This document shows, piece after piece, positions 1 through 11,270 of a stretch of DNA of 64,000 bases. This DNA is from Siphonodentalium dalli (Eukaryota > Mollusca > Scaphopoda > Gadilida > Siphonodentaliidae), in contig CP136067.1 of the NCBI GenBank assembly GCA_032622095.1, positions 78,210,705-78,274,704 on the forward strand, given 5' to 3'. The translations under genes were made by a program, and so were the position numbers. The notes below the pieces were generated by a model, which was not told where the DNA came from, ran no database searches, and saw only the letters and a program-made list of their open reading frames with translations. Every line of letters starts with the position of its first letter. The first letter of the stretch is position 1.

Positions 1-430
1 CACAGCAAAATGACTCGTTCCCATCTATATGTCAATGTCAACCTCCGTGACAAATTTAATTATGATCGGACCAACACTGCGACCTCTTGCCCACGGTGCT
101 AAATGATGCAATTTTGAAATCCAAGATGGCTGTTGGCGGCCATTTTTTTCATGCAAATAAGCCCAAAATGACTCGGTGTCGTCTATATATCAATGTCATG
201 ATCGATGAACAATTTCGTGATGATATAGGAGCATCGACACAGGCTCTAGGCTGTGTAATTGATTAAGATTTATCTAGTATTATCACTTAAATCCACGATG
301 GCTGCCAGTGGCCATGTTTTTATGCAAATGAGCCCAAAATAATTCGTTCCCATCTAGACGCCAATGTTATCATCCATCAAAAAGTTCATGATGATCAGTG
401 CATCGGTACGGTCATGTAATAAACATGTAA
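1..430. repeat. Diverged ~172 bp satellite array, about 2.5 units
   Basis: Two well-aligned units share the block 'GATGGCTG..GGCCAT' followed by 'ATGCAAATRAGCCCAAAAT' (around 120-176 and 292-346), and a third partial unit starts the window. The same core occurs in reverse orientation in the array at 59390-60345. No open frame of note overlaps it. Confidence 0.75.
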
Positions 431-1437
431 TCAGCAGCTATGTTCGAAATTATAAACGGTACTTTCATGCTATCCATCTCCGGATCATAGTTTTAAAGTT
501 TCCGCATATTTTGGTACCAGTTCCGCTACTCAGATTCTAGAACGGGTGATGTAGGTGTAGCAGATTTGTGTTCGTTGGTGAATTTACAATACATTACCGA
601 AATAAAGTGAGGTTTTCGAAGAACTGGAAAAATATACCTATGGAATGTTGTAGATTGGCATCTAAGGTGTAAGAGGTACCAAAAGTTTTTAGTGAAAATA
701 TATGTTTTGTAGGAATACAGTTGAGTTCAAAATAGGTGGCAACAATTTTCTGTTTCGTTCCTTCCGTGACCTTTGGTCCCGGGTGGTGGTTCCGCCAATA
801 AAAGAGTGGTTTTGACCAAATTCCAAGCTCCTGTGGTTGAAGCAAGAGGCATAACTTTTTATCAGTATGCCACACGCTAACCGGATAAAATAACATAACT
901 GCAATGAAACTTGTTTAAAAACCGTCGTCGTAGACTATATATAGTACAAATGAAATGGTGTTGACACTAGTTATCAGAATGTCGGCTATTATTCCGTGCG
1001 CAGAAAATCCTGAAAGGGAATACATCAGGCCAGTTTTTTCTGAACATCACGAGTATACTCCTATATAAGAAATCACAAGGACACATATGCAACTAAGCCT
1101 CTCACACAAGTACACGCACGATAACATAGCCAAGTAATATCAAAACTCAATGCGGCGTGTGAGTGTCGAACATGGGCGAGCTTTCGTTGAGAATGCAAAT
1201 TTTCAACCATAGACAGAAGTCACGGAGGAATTGCCGCCTCCCATCGGAACTTAACGAAAGTAGATATTAATGTCTACCGTGTGGTGTCACCTTGTGAATT
1301 CACCATTGCTTCGAAATGTATAACACGAGACACTACGATCGAGCAGCGGCCCGAATATTTGACGATTGTGAATCCATAAACACGAACAAATGCAGTAAAC
1401 AATAGTTGGATACTCTTGTGGGACAGTACGTGTTAAA
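431..1437. other. No recognisable gene or repeat
   Basis: AT-rich sequence. The short minus-strand frames at 594-904 show no domain, no low-complexity signature and no similarity to anything else in the window. Confidence 0.4.
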
Positions 1438-1622
1438 TAATGAGCAAAACAAGCTCATATTGGCATTATTCAATACACGCTCTATATGGACCTAAAACGC
1501 TGTTTTTAAATCAATGCAAAATGGGACTATTTCCACACGAACTAAGACCATGATGCATATTGGAATTATTTAATCTACCTTTTTTCATCGACACGACTTA
1601 CCAGATTCACGCTCTTTATAGT
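1438..1622 (+). repeat. Left arm of a diverged inverted repeat
   Basis: The reverse complement of this stretch aligns with 3910-4077. Shared blocks in the same order are AAAGAGCGT, GTCGATGAAAAA, CCAATATG, GGAAATAGTCCCA and TTTTAGGTCCATATAGAGCG. The arms enclose about 2.3 kb that contains the piggyBac-like element at 2131-3264. Confidence 0.65.
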
Positions 1623-2126
1623 GTGTTTTCACTGTAGCCCACGCCATTCAACGGAAATAAGCTCAGTATCAAATCAGTCCAAGATGAACCTATGTGAATA
1701 TTTTGGTCCAATACGTCCATGCACCAGAATATATGTCATAGGACACAATTTCCATGAGTCGGCATCGGTGCCTGAGCACACTTTTCAGTGACCATCATGT
1801 CTTATTGCTGGCATCAGCACAACCACAGAACATGTGCGATATCCAAAATTAATGATCCGTTGCTGTGTGTGCACCGAGGAAGTTTGTAACTTTTTTGGTG
1901 GTGAACAATTTGTTATTACGCTTGGCCATCACCATATGTTTGGCACTTAAAACACCCCAATAAGCTGGCCCTACGCGCTTGACATTATATAAACATGATA
2001 TATAAATAAACACAATATCAAAGTCATTTTCTGAAACATGTAAGTTTATAGTGACTTTTTGAAGTCGCCAACAGTTGGTGACTTTTATATTCAATGACAG
2101 GATTCCATGCATTATGACGTGTAACG
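1623..2126. other. No recognisable feature
   Basis: Unannotated sequence between the left inverted arm and the TTAA element. The 87-codon minus-strand frame at 1849-2112 has no recognisable motif. Confidence 0.35.
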
Positions 2127-2130
2127 TTAA

Positions 2131-3264
2131 CCCTTAGAACCCCAGCTGCCGGAATACCGGCCGCTGCGTGAACCTCCATATACCATAGCGGCCGGTATAC
2201 CGGCCGCTGAACCGGCCATTATAACGACCGCTACGTGTTTATAGGTTATAGCTATGCGATTCAATGACAAACCGACGTCTAAACTCTAGTTATATATATC
2301 AAATATAAAAAGCCTGTTCAAATTATATTTATATGGTGAAGGGCCTCGATCGCATATCAAGTTGATTTCTTCGCGCATGCGCAGAGCAGCGAAATAAATG
2401 GTTTATATTGTACTTATGCACGACATACCCACTAATATATGTTTAAATGGCCCCATAGACATCGGCGGTCAGGGTGTGTATATGGAATGTCCACCCGCTA
2501 TAGTGTCGGGTAGGAATATATGTGCATGCGCAGAACATAGGTTGTAAATGACAAAAACATGCGTTTTAAGCGAAATGTGGTGTTATATATAGGACATATA
2601 GCTGCATCATAATTGCAGTTTCTTGCTAATGCCGGGTAGTTGTCTGGTAATCGTTACTAAGGAGAGATTGGGTGGCAAAGTGTCCTTATATTTTAATGAT
2701 CATAGAATGGTCCATGCATAACATACATATGTATGCACAGTTTCAAACAAGTGCCACCATTGAACATATACAGCATTATGCGACTAGATATTGTATAAAT
2801 TAAGGGAACACTACCACTTAATGGTTAGTGCAGTGGTGTCATCCGTTCATTTGTGGTACTTGATTAGCAACCGTTGCTACCTTAACTAATTAATTTCATT
2901 CGATCTCTCTTAAATTCTTGTCGGATATATCTCAAATTTCACATTACCATAATTAGGGTATTATCGTCATCAAAAACGCAATCACTGGCATTGAGTTATG
3001 ACATACCATGCTATAATTGCCTTTTCCAGTCAATTCGGGGTAGTTGCCTAGCAACCGTTACAAAGACGCTGCCGCGTGGCAAAGTCTTCCGATTTTATAA
3101 TGATCAGTGATCAATGGGGGGGGGGGCTGTAAAGTTTCATACCTGTGTCACAAATTAAACATAACCAACATCATCCAACAAGACACTATAAAATTTAAAG
3201 GAAAATCCCACGAGGAGCCCAGGGTCAGGGTGTCGGTCGTGGTAGGGCGTCAGGGTTCAAAGGG
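2131..3264. mobile_element. piggyBac-like non-autonomous element, TTAA target
   Basis: A 1134 bp block is flanked on both sides by TTAA (2127-2130 and 3265-3268). The termini are inverted: CCCTTAGAACCC at the left against CCCTTTGAACCC read from the right. TTAA duplication with CCCT-starting ends is the established signature of the piggyBac superfamily. There is no transposase frame inside, so it would depend on an autonomous partner. Internally a ~70 bp block around 2630-2700 is repeated with divergence at 3037-3107 (GGGTAGTTG, GGCAAAGT, AATGATCA), and an 11-G run lies at 3116-3126. The left end carries a GC-rich palindrome at 2187-2208. Confidence 0.7.
2187..2208. repeat. Perfect 22 bp GC-rich palindrome
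   Basis: The half site AGCGGCCGGTA is followed directly by its exact reverse complement. The right half occurs again at 2155-2165. It lies in the subterminal region of the TTAA element, where transposase or host-factor binding sites are common; that role is inference. Confidence 0.8.
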
Positions 3265-3268
3265 TTAA

Positions 3269-3909
3269 AGGGTGGTAGCCAACCGTGATCAAATTAGCAC
3301 CAGATGGTGTCAAAAGAAGTTTGCCCTCTGAACGAAGTGATCGGTGTGGGGCATATGGCACAAGGATATCACTGAAGTATGCTGGAAGAGCTTTTGGGTC
3401 ATGGGTTGCTTGATATGCATGTCACAAGTTTATAAATAATGATATCTGTCAAAGGTAGCCAATGTAGTTCTTGCAACATTTCAGATATGTCGTCATATCT
3501 TTTACGGCATAGAACTATCCTTGCATCAGTGGGTCTGCTGAAGCCTGTTAATTTGAATAGATGGTACACCTGGTCCAGTCAAAAGAGTTGCAATAGTAAA
3601 GTCGACTGAATCAGAGATGAAGCAAGTTTCTTAGCTGAGTTAGTGTTTATGTATTTCCTCGTTTGACCCAGTTTTCAAAGTTCAATGCATATTGCCTTGC
3701 ATATCTGGCTGATATGTGATGCCATACAGAGCGATATATCCCAAAATAGACCAAGGTTCTTCGCGCTATCTGAAAAGTAAACTTGGTTACCATCAATAGT
3801 CATAACATCTATATACGTGTGACGGCTTAGAACTCATTTGATTCTGAAATAAGCCCATAGTGAGCTAAAATCTATTATTCATTTGAGTGACGCGGGCAGC
3901 ATTGAAAAC
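3269..3909. other. No recognisable feature
   Basis: Sequence between the TTAA element and the right inverted arm. No frame over 60 codons and no internal repeat seen. Confidence 0.35.
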
Positions 3910-4077
3910 ATCATAAAGAGCGTGAGGTCGATGAAAAATAAAATGCCAATATGGATTTATTTAGAATGGAAATAGTCCCACATTGGACTGTTTAAAAAAA
4001 CCCATTTTAGGTCCATATAGAGCGTATATTGGTGTTACAAATGAGCTTATTTCGCTCATTAAAATAAGGCCGTTATG
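3910..4077 (-). repeat. Right arm of a diverged inverted repeat
   Basis: Inverted partner of 1438-1622 (see there). It holds one copy of the AAAGAGCGT word (3915-3923) in mirror position to the copy at 1609-1617, which shows that the word belongs to the repeat itself. Confidence 0.65.
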
Positions 4078-6786
4078 TCCTTATTTTTACGAGAACAGGC
4101 TGGTTTAATAATACTTTTTACCATCAATTGGTTTTGACATTAAATGAACAGTTGTGACTCCCTGTGGAGGACTAAAATTATGAAAGAACGATGTGATTGA
4201 ACAGCTAACTAGAGACAACCAACCTACTTGCATATTTATTTCTTCCGGAAATATAATTATATGAAAATATAATTGAAAATGTTGTTATATAGTTAGAAAT
4301 AAAAGAGTGACAGTGTGCTGAATATAATATAAATATTTTCATAGAATTTTCAGAAAGAATTTTGCTGTCTTATTTTTTGCTGGTAAAAATTATCTTTGAT
4401 AAATTGTCCTACTTCTGCAATGGAAGTAGACGTCGTTTTTATTAAACAATGACGTCAGATCAAAACAATAATTGTTATTATCGAAACAACTGAACAGCTG
4501 AATATTATTTTAGATAATTTAGTAGTGTGAACTTAGGGAAATGACAAAATATCGATGCAATATTGCGATCAGCGAAGAAAGAAACACAAAACAAGGGCAA
4601 AACATCACAAATATAAGAAATCATTTGCTTGCGATTATCTACTGTGATCTAGTTGTCGATTACAAAGACATATCGGATAAAACAAAAATGTTGAACTTTT
4701 CCAGCGAAGCGGAGATGACTTTCAAATTATCTCTCTGGAATAGAGGGGCAAGCTAAAAATATATTTCTGGATTTCCCCAAGAGATAGTGGGTGTGCTAAA
4801 ATTGGGAAAGCCACAATCGTGTTGGGGACGAAACTATCGACAATACTGGAAGTCGAACAAACAATCACCAGAGTGGTTTAGGCTAAGATAGTCACGTGAG
4901 ATAAAATATATACCCACAACTATTCCTCAGATGTCTTGATTTGAGAGCTTTGACTCAACTAATATGTCTTCACTTTCAATGGTAACCATTCTGACAATTT
5001 GAATTATAAACATAACATAAATATGTAGGCTAAGTAGGCGTTTAGCCCAAAGTTACGGACTATGAATTCTAATTTGAAGTTTTCACGCGTTGCAAACTGT
5101 CTGTTCACAGTGTATGTATGTACGGTATTGGATTGTTAATAGTGGAATTGATATCTGATGTGTCAAAGTTCCCAAAATGAACTCTTTCTTTTAAGGTATT
5201 CAGGTCTTCCGAATCTACCACGAACTACGATAAATTGTTCCAATGATGCACCATTATTTCGACGAAGAAGTGCAAATGGATGTCTGTTGCATCTATTGGG
5301 GTGTAATTTGTGAGTGCGGCCACTCGTTCTGGAATCGTATACCCTCTGGAACATAGACGTGGTAAGGCCGCCCTATAGTACCACCAGGACTCCTATGCCA
5401 CACTGCACGGAATGTACCCTACGACAAACAGGGTACCACACTAGGGGATTACTTACTCCTCGCAGTGGGGCGGTGGGACTATTCTACCCCGGACCCACAC
5501 GGGGAGTTCCAATTGGATATTATTCTTAAGCAGTCTATATGTTCTTAGTTTATTCCCATGTTTTACTCGGTCTGTCATTGTATAGTTCATTTCTCCACAA
5601 AATATTGTATTTCTACTTCATGCCATCCATATGACACATTGACCTGTAATTGACAGTAATCTTTTTATTGGCCTAACCCAACCGTAAATGTGTATAATAT
5701 AATATCCATAGTTTGTCCTCACATGTCTTAATCTGAGAGATTTTACTCAACTTCTTTCTGTCTGGCTCATACAAGTGAATTCTTTCTGTCAATTTTAATT
5801 TTTTTTTCTTCAAACATTAGTCAACTCACAATTAATCAGTATCTGGTTAACATGTTCTAAGCTGGACAGCCATTCACAAACAATAGCGATTAACATAAAT
5901 CGTGACAACATCCATCAACCGACTGAACCCAGTGGACTGCAGCCCGAGTCTGTCAGATAACGTTCATGGCTAATATGCGACATACACTAGGGCTCGCATT
6001 CACCAACTGGATTTATATATAGTCCAGTTAATTTATACCGGGCAACGCCCACAACTGAATGTATCCGCGGTCGACAATAGGATAAACATCGCTGCAGTAT
6101 AGGATTATCCAATCAAGGGAATTGTCGACACCACATATTGGCCATTGATAGTTAAACTGGTCACAAGTTACTCCCGCTGAGACATGCTTGGTTCATTTAA
6201 ATTACGAGACAGTCACGTGGCTACAGTGTCTCCGGTGTGGGTGTCCAACTTAGAAAATTGAGGTTCGAAAAATCCCCTTCCATTTGCACCACCCCATATG
6301 GGAATTTAAACTTGTACCTCAAGCTTTTAAACTGTTCGAGTTTTCCAAAAGTAAACTACACCCAATGGTGCTCAAACTGATGGATATTTCAGTCCGAAAA
6401 GGAAATTAACAGGCAATTTACAAAATTATCCATCCACTTTTCATCTAATATACTAGAACATTCACATTAATTGACGGTTGGAAAATCAAATTGTTTCACA
6501 ACAATTTCAACTTAAATTTGGAAAGAAATTTCTAACTGATTTTGTGTCAGGCATGAACTTTTCAACTGTTGAAAGTTATGGCCAATGCGTGGGGTGGGAG
6601 ACCCCACCCGCTTCCCTGGGTGAGCAGAAGTGTATACGGGAATTATTCACTGGCTCATACATGTGAAATGGAGATGGATTTGTTCCTAAATGGCTGTCAA
6701 ACTTTCGAACAGATCGTCTTCATTTTGAGCTTATTCGAATGTTCTAATTATCTCTTCAACACCGGACCCTTTACCGCTATATGTGG
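4078..6786. other. Mostly featureless; weak direct repeats
   Basis: No gene recognised. Two diverged stretches at about 4920-4960 and 5715-5755 share a CCTCA.ATGTCTT..T.TGAGAG..TTT.ACTCAACT pattern about 795 bp apart. The word CTGGCTCATACA(A/T)GTGAA occurs at about 5762 and 6651 and again inside the repeat copies at 6990 and 61294. Short frames at 4541-4756, 5163-5529 and 6478-6793 carry no recognisable domain. Confidence 0.4.
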
Positions 6787-7060
6787 GGACTAACTTTAAC
6801 ACGGATTCCGGATCCGGATTTGGCCGAAAAAGTGCTTTTTCCCGGATTCCGGATCCGACCCACTTTTTTAAGTTGCTTTAAATTACTATTATGTGGCATT
6901 GTCGCATTATATCACCGTTGTATGTGACTTTATCAGCTAGCTATAGAGGTCCTAGCCACGAATCCGGGCTTCCCATGGTTGCAAACAGACTGGCTCATAC
7001 AAGTGAATCCGGATTGTTCTCGATTGTTAATCCCGGACTGGGTCACTGGGTTTTAGTTAG
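6787..7060 (+). repeat. Dispersed GGATCCGG-rich repeat, copy 1
   Basis: Starts GGGACTAACTTTAAC and contains CCGGATCCGGATTTGGC, then GTGCTTTTTCCCGGA, TTGCTTTAAAT, TCAGCTAGCTATAG and ACGAATCCGGGC, and ends near CCCGGACTGGGTCAC. The same order of blocks recurs at 61097-61352 and, in part, at 60908-61015. Confidence 0.8.
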
Positions 7061-7558
7061 TCCCCTATATGTGCGATCTACTTGGGATTGTATCCGTTGG
7101 GCAAAGTCATGAAGCGGTGTGTAATGGCATATGCTAATTATATATTGGATCAGTCATATAGGCGACAATGCATATCGATGTAAACGATAGCGAAGATCAC
7201 CGACACCGTGTGCTTTCAGCCGCTACCAAATAATCTACCGGTAACTAGTTTATAAAATAAACCTAGTTGGCGAATACGATCAGGACTAAGCCTCTCCCCT
7301 CGCGGTATGCAAACTATTCAAAATCGTTAAAGAAACTGTAACCGTCATATAGACGAGTGCGATTGCTCTCATATCCGTATGCACTCACAATTTTAAAATA
7401 AAAGTTGCACCCGTTTATCCTATCAAAGCGCTTATGTGGACTATGGTCGTTTAACTATAATTGAAAGTTCATCTAGATCATTTTCATTCTCAAGTCAATT
7501 ATTATGAACATGTCTACCAGTAAATAGACATTTTAAAGAAACACCAAACTTGTGATTA
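7061..7558. other. No recognisable feature
   Basis: Unannotated sequence up to the boundary of the large palindromic element. Confidence 0.35.
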
Positions 7559-9377
7559 TAGTTAGGGAGCCCGCATATGTTCTATTTACACTTTTGCGTA
7601 CAAAAGGTTTGACCCCCTAAAGTTGGTACCAATAATGGAACATTCTGAAAAACCGATTTCTTAAGTTGCGCATTCCTGGGCACCCCAAAAAGTGCAAAAA
7701 ATCACTTCTATTTACACTTCCGCGTACATCGATGAATTTTGGTTTGATGATACTCATAAGTGTACTCATTAAGAAAACACAACTTAAGAAAGGGATTTTC
7801 CTGGGGTTTTCATATAAGAAAGGGGGTCCCATGCTGAACCCCAAAACGTGATTTTTCACCTTTTTTTACACTTTCGCGTACATCCATAATTTTTGGTCTC
7901 AAAGTACTTTGATATATACTAATTATAAAAACACAACTTAAGAAGCAACTTTTCCTGGGGTTTTAAGATAAGAAGGGAGTCATCGGGTCACCCATCAAAA
8001 CGTAAAAAAATCACTTTTATTTACATGATTGCATTTGTCCAACGTGTGTGTATGTGCGTACATCCCTTGTACGTTGCACTATTACAACCAATACATCCCT
8101 AAATCGATACGGTTAACTTAAGAAATATATATTCATATCGTTTTCTGATAAGAACGAGACTTGTTACCCCCCCCCCCACCCCCACAACCCGATCCATTTT
8201 CTAGAACTATAAGTGAGCCAGTTTTATGAAAATTATAGCGGGAAAATCTAGTAAAATGTACACAAATGTATATATTTTCGTGAAGCTGAGACATAATGAC
8301 ACTTGTTTGGGCCAAAATTGAAACTCACCATCCAAGATGGCTGCCAAAATGGCTGCCGAAAGTTGAAAATATGACATTTTTTCACAAATATCTTCTAGAT
8401 CAATTCATGCTGTTTGGAACTGGTTGAGTAATGCAACTTTATTTTGTGTTTTTTATATTAACTGATCATTGGAGCAAATCAATATGCAATTATTGGGGTC
8501 CTAACCCCTTCCGATCCCTCAAAAATTTGATTGTACAGAATGCGGTATAAAATTTCACCAAAAAAAATCACAATTGGGATTCTAGTCATATTTCAACAAG
8601 AAATGAACAGAACTTTGTAATGTGAGTGAGGCATACCATTACCTATGCATATTCCAAATCACTGGAACAAAAATTCTTACTTTGGCTCAAAATGGCTGCC
8701 AATATGGCCGCCAAAATATGGAAAATGGTAAATATTACACCAGCGTGTCCTGCAATCGCTTACAAGTTGTGTTGATGTATAAAATGGGCCTTTCTGCATT
8801 CTATACATTGAATGCTAACATGTCTGATGCACCATGGTTAATTGTTGTATTTTCACCACTGACATCGTCAAAAATATTGGACTTTTCTCTAAAAAACTTG
8901 ACATAAATATTGGCAAAAATTCAGTTTTCAGGTTTGAACCATTTTTTCAGGTAAAATATAACTATCTTTGGATTGAAAGGTGTTTATTGTTTTGGTCTAT
9001 CTTAAATGTGTCACACTAAGGTGTTTATAGACCAAATTTCTCAAAGCTCAAGATGGCTTCAAAAATGGCAACCAAATTTGTAAAATGCTAAATTTTTTTA
9101 CATATATCCCGAACATTCTCTGCATTATCCGAAAAGATAGCAAATTGTGACTCACTTGGTTATTATACGTGTTAGTTAATTAACTGACAACTACATGTTC
9201 TATTCCCAGTTGTCCCAGTTCCGTATGGGGCATGACAAATTCATTTTAAAGTATGTAATTTGCCGAGAACCTCTTTTGTGATTTTGGCCATATTTATTGA
9301 AAGGAAATGGGCAGAAATTTGAGACAGAACTGAGATGGACCATAATCGTTGGCTGTTCTGGTCCATTATGATAAAAC

Positions 9378-9893
9378 AAATGTCTACAGGATACAGTGTG
9401 GATGCCAAGATCGTAGCCAGGGAGTTACTCTGTGATCATATGTGCGGTGAATAGGTATACATGGAGTTATTTTATGTCATGACTGATGTGAGTAGGTATA
9501 CAATGAGTGACTATATGGTTATAAGTGGGTTGTCCATGGTAAGATGCATCTAGGTATACATGGAGAGGTCATGGTCAGGTGTGAGGTGAATCGGTATGCA
9601 TGGAGTCACTGTATGGTGTATGATTGTGTATATCCAAATGTCTACAGGATACAGTGTGGATGCCAAGATCGTAGCCAGGGAGTTACTCTGTGATCATATG
9701 TGAGGTGAATAGGTATACATGGAGTTATTGTATGTCACGACTGATGTGAGTAGGTATACAATGAGTGACTATATGGTTATAAGTGGGTTGTCCATGGTAA
9801 GATGCATCTAGGTATACAGGGAGAGGTCATGGTCAGGTGTGAGGTGAATCGGTATGCATGGTGTGACTGTATGGTGTATGATTGTGTATATCC
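9378..9893 (+). repeat. 258 bp tandem duplication within the left arm
   Basis: The block starting AAATGTCTACAGGATACAG at 9378 recurs almost unchanged at 9636, a 258 bp offset. It has no second copy in the right arm, so it explains part of the arm length difference. Confidence 0.85.
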
Positions 9894-10575
9894 AGTACGG
9901 GTGCATCCGGTGTGCACACGTGTTGCTTTATTGTCATGGGCGAGGTATATGTGTATATAGCGAGTGGCTATATGGCCATGGATGAGGTGCATATGCATAC
10001 ATGGAGTGACTATACTGACATGGCTGGGGTGTATTAGTATATCTTGAGTGGCTATTCGGCTATGGTGTGACAAATAGGAATACATGGATTGACATGGCCA
10101 CTGTTGGGGTGAATATGAATACAAGGATTGACCATGATCGTGTATGAATGTTTTGAATAGGTACACACGGGGTGACTATATGGCCATAGGTCAGGTGAAG
10201 GAGTATACCAGGTAACATGGGTGAGGGTATGTGTATGAAGCGAGTGGCTATATGGCCATTGGTAATGTGCATATGTATACCGGAATGACTTTATGGTCAT
10301 TGTTGCGGTGTTGATGTATATATTGATTGTTCATTTGACCATGCGTTTGGAGAATAGGTATACAGGGGATGACCTTATGGCAAATGGTGAGATGAATGGG
10401 TATACATGGAGTGACTATATGGTTATGGTCATGTTTAGAAGTATACCCAGTGTGCCTGCATTGTGACGCGTGGCTGTATGGTCATCCGTGGTCATGGGTC
10501 AGGTGTACATGTATACAGTGGGTAACTATATTGTTATGTATGTGGTGTTTATGTATATATGTAATGACTGTGTGT
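9440..10575 (+). repeat. Minisatellite of ~55 bp units, left arm
   Basis: Degenerate units contain GTATACATGGAGTGACTATA, then TGGTCATGG and GAGGTGAATAGG. Base substitutions and small indels differ between neighbouring units. Frames read through it on the minus strand (9777-10300) are His/Thr/Tyr-rich repeats and not genes. Confidence 0.8.
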
Positions 10576-10580
10576 TAATG

Positions 10581-10661
10581 GTGGCTATCGCTTTCCACGA
10601 TATGACATGACCTCTCTATTGATTAACATATCCTTGAGTTATTGTGGAAAGCGATAGCCAC
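10581..10661. repeat. Central hairpin of the palindrome
   Basis: GTGGCTATCGCTTTCCAC at 10581-10598 and its exact reverse complement at 10644-10661 enclose a 45 nt loop. This is the symmetry centre of the 7561-12827 element. Confidence 0.9.
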
Positions 10662-10679
10662 TCAAGGTACATATGTACA

Positions 10680-11270
10680 ACCCACCCATTACCCCAGACA
10701 TAAACACCACACAAATGACAACATAGTCACCCACTTTATACACGTACATGTACTAGTACACCTGATCATACAGCCATACTTGATTATACCCGTACATACC
10801 ACAAATGACGATACAGCCACGAGTCACCATGCATGAACACCTACACCCGACCATATAGTCACTCTATGTATACATATTCACTACATTCACGATCATACAG
10901 TCACTCAATGTATACATATTCACCTCACATGGACCATACAGCCACTGCATGTATACCTATTCGCCATACACATGACCATGGAGTAAATCCAGGTTTACAT
11001 ATGCACATCACCAATGATGAGCCCGTCCAGATATACCAATATCCGCACATACGACCACTCATAAGTTCCATACTTGCCATACTCATACACGCCATCCATG
11101 ATAATAAATCGACTCCCCATACACCACCAATGATAACACATCCACAACATATATAAATATACGCCCCACCGTTACCAAGAGCGCACTCCCTATATACCCA
11201 CACACCATTCGTGACCATACAATAACTCCCTGTATACCTATTATCCTCATATATGGTCATAACTCCCTGG
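10680..11270 (-). repeat. Minisatellite of ~55 bp units, right arm (inverted)
   Basis: Same unit as in the left arm in reverse complement, with repeated CCATACAGTCACTC, ATGTATACATATTCACC and similar words. It is shorter than the left array. Confidence 0.8.

Noticed and set aside
9777-11260. Overlapping frames of 60-129 codons on both strands
   Set aside because: They are reading frames through a 55 bp minisatellite; the proteins are degenerate repeats.
9378-11270. CRISPR-like array of regular repeats
   Set aside because: Units are continuous and degenerate without unique spacers, lie in a eukaryotic repeat, and are mirrored in a palindrome.
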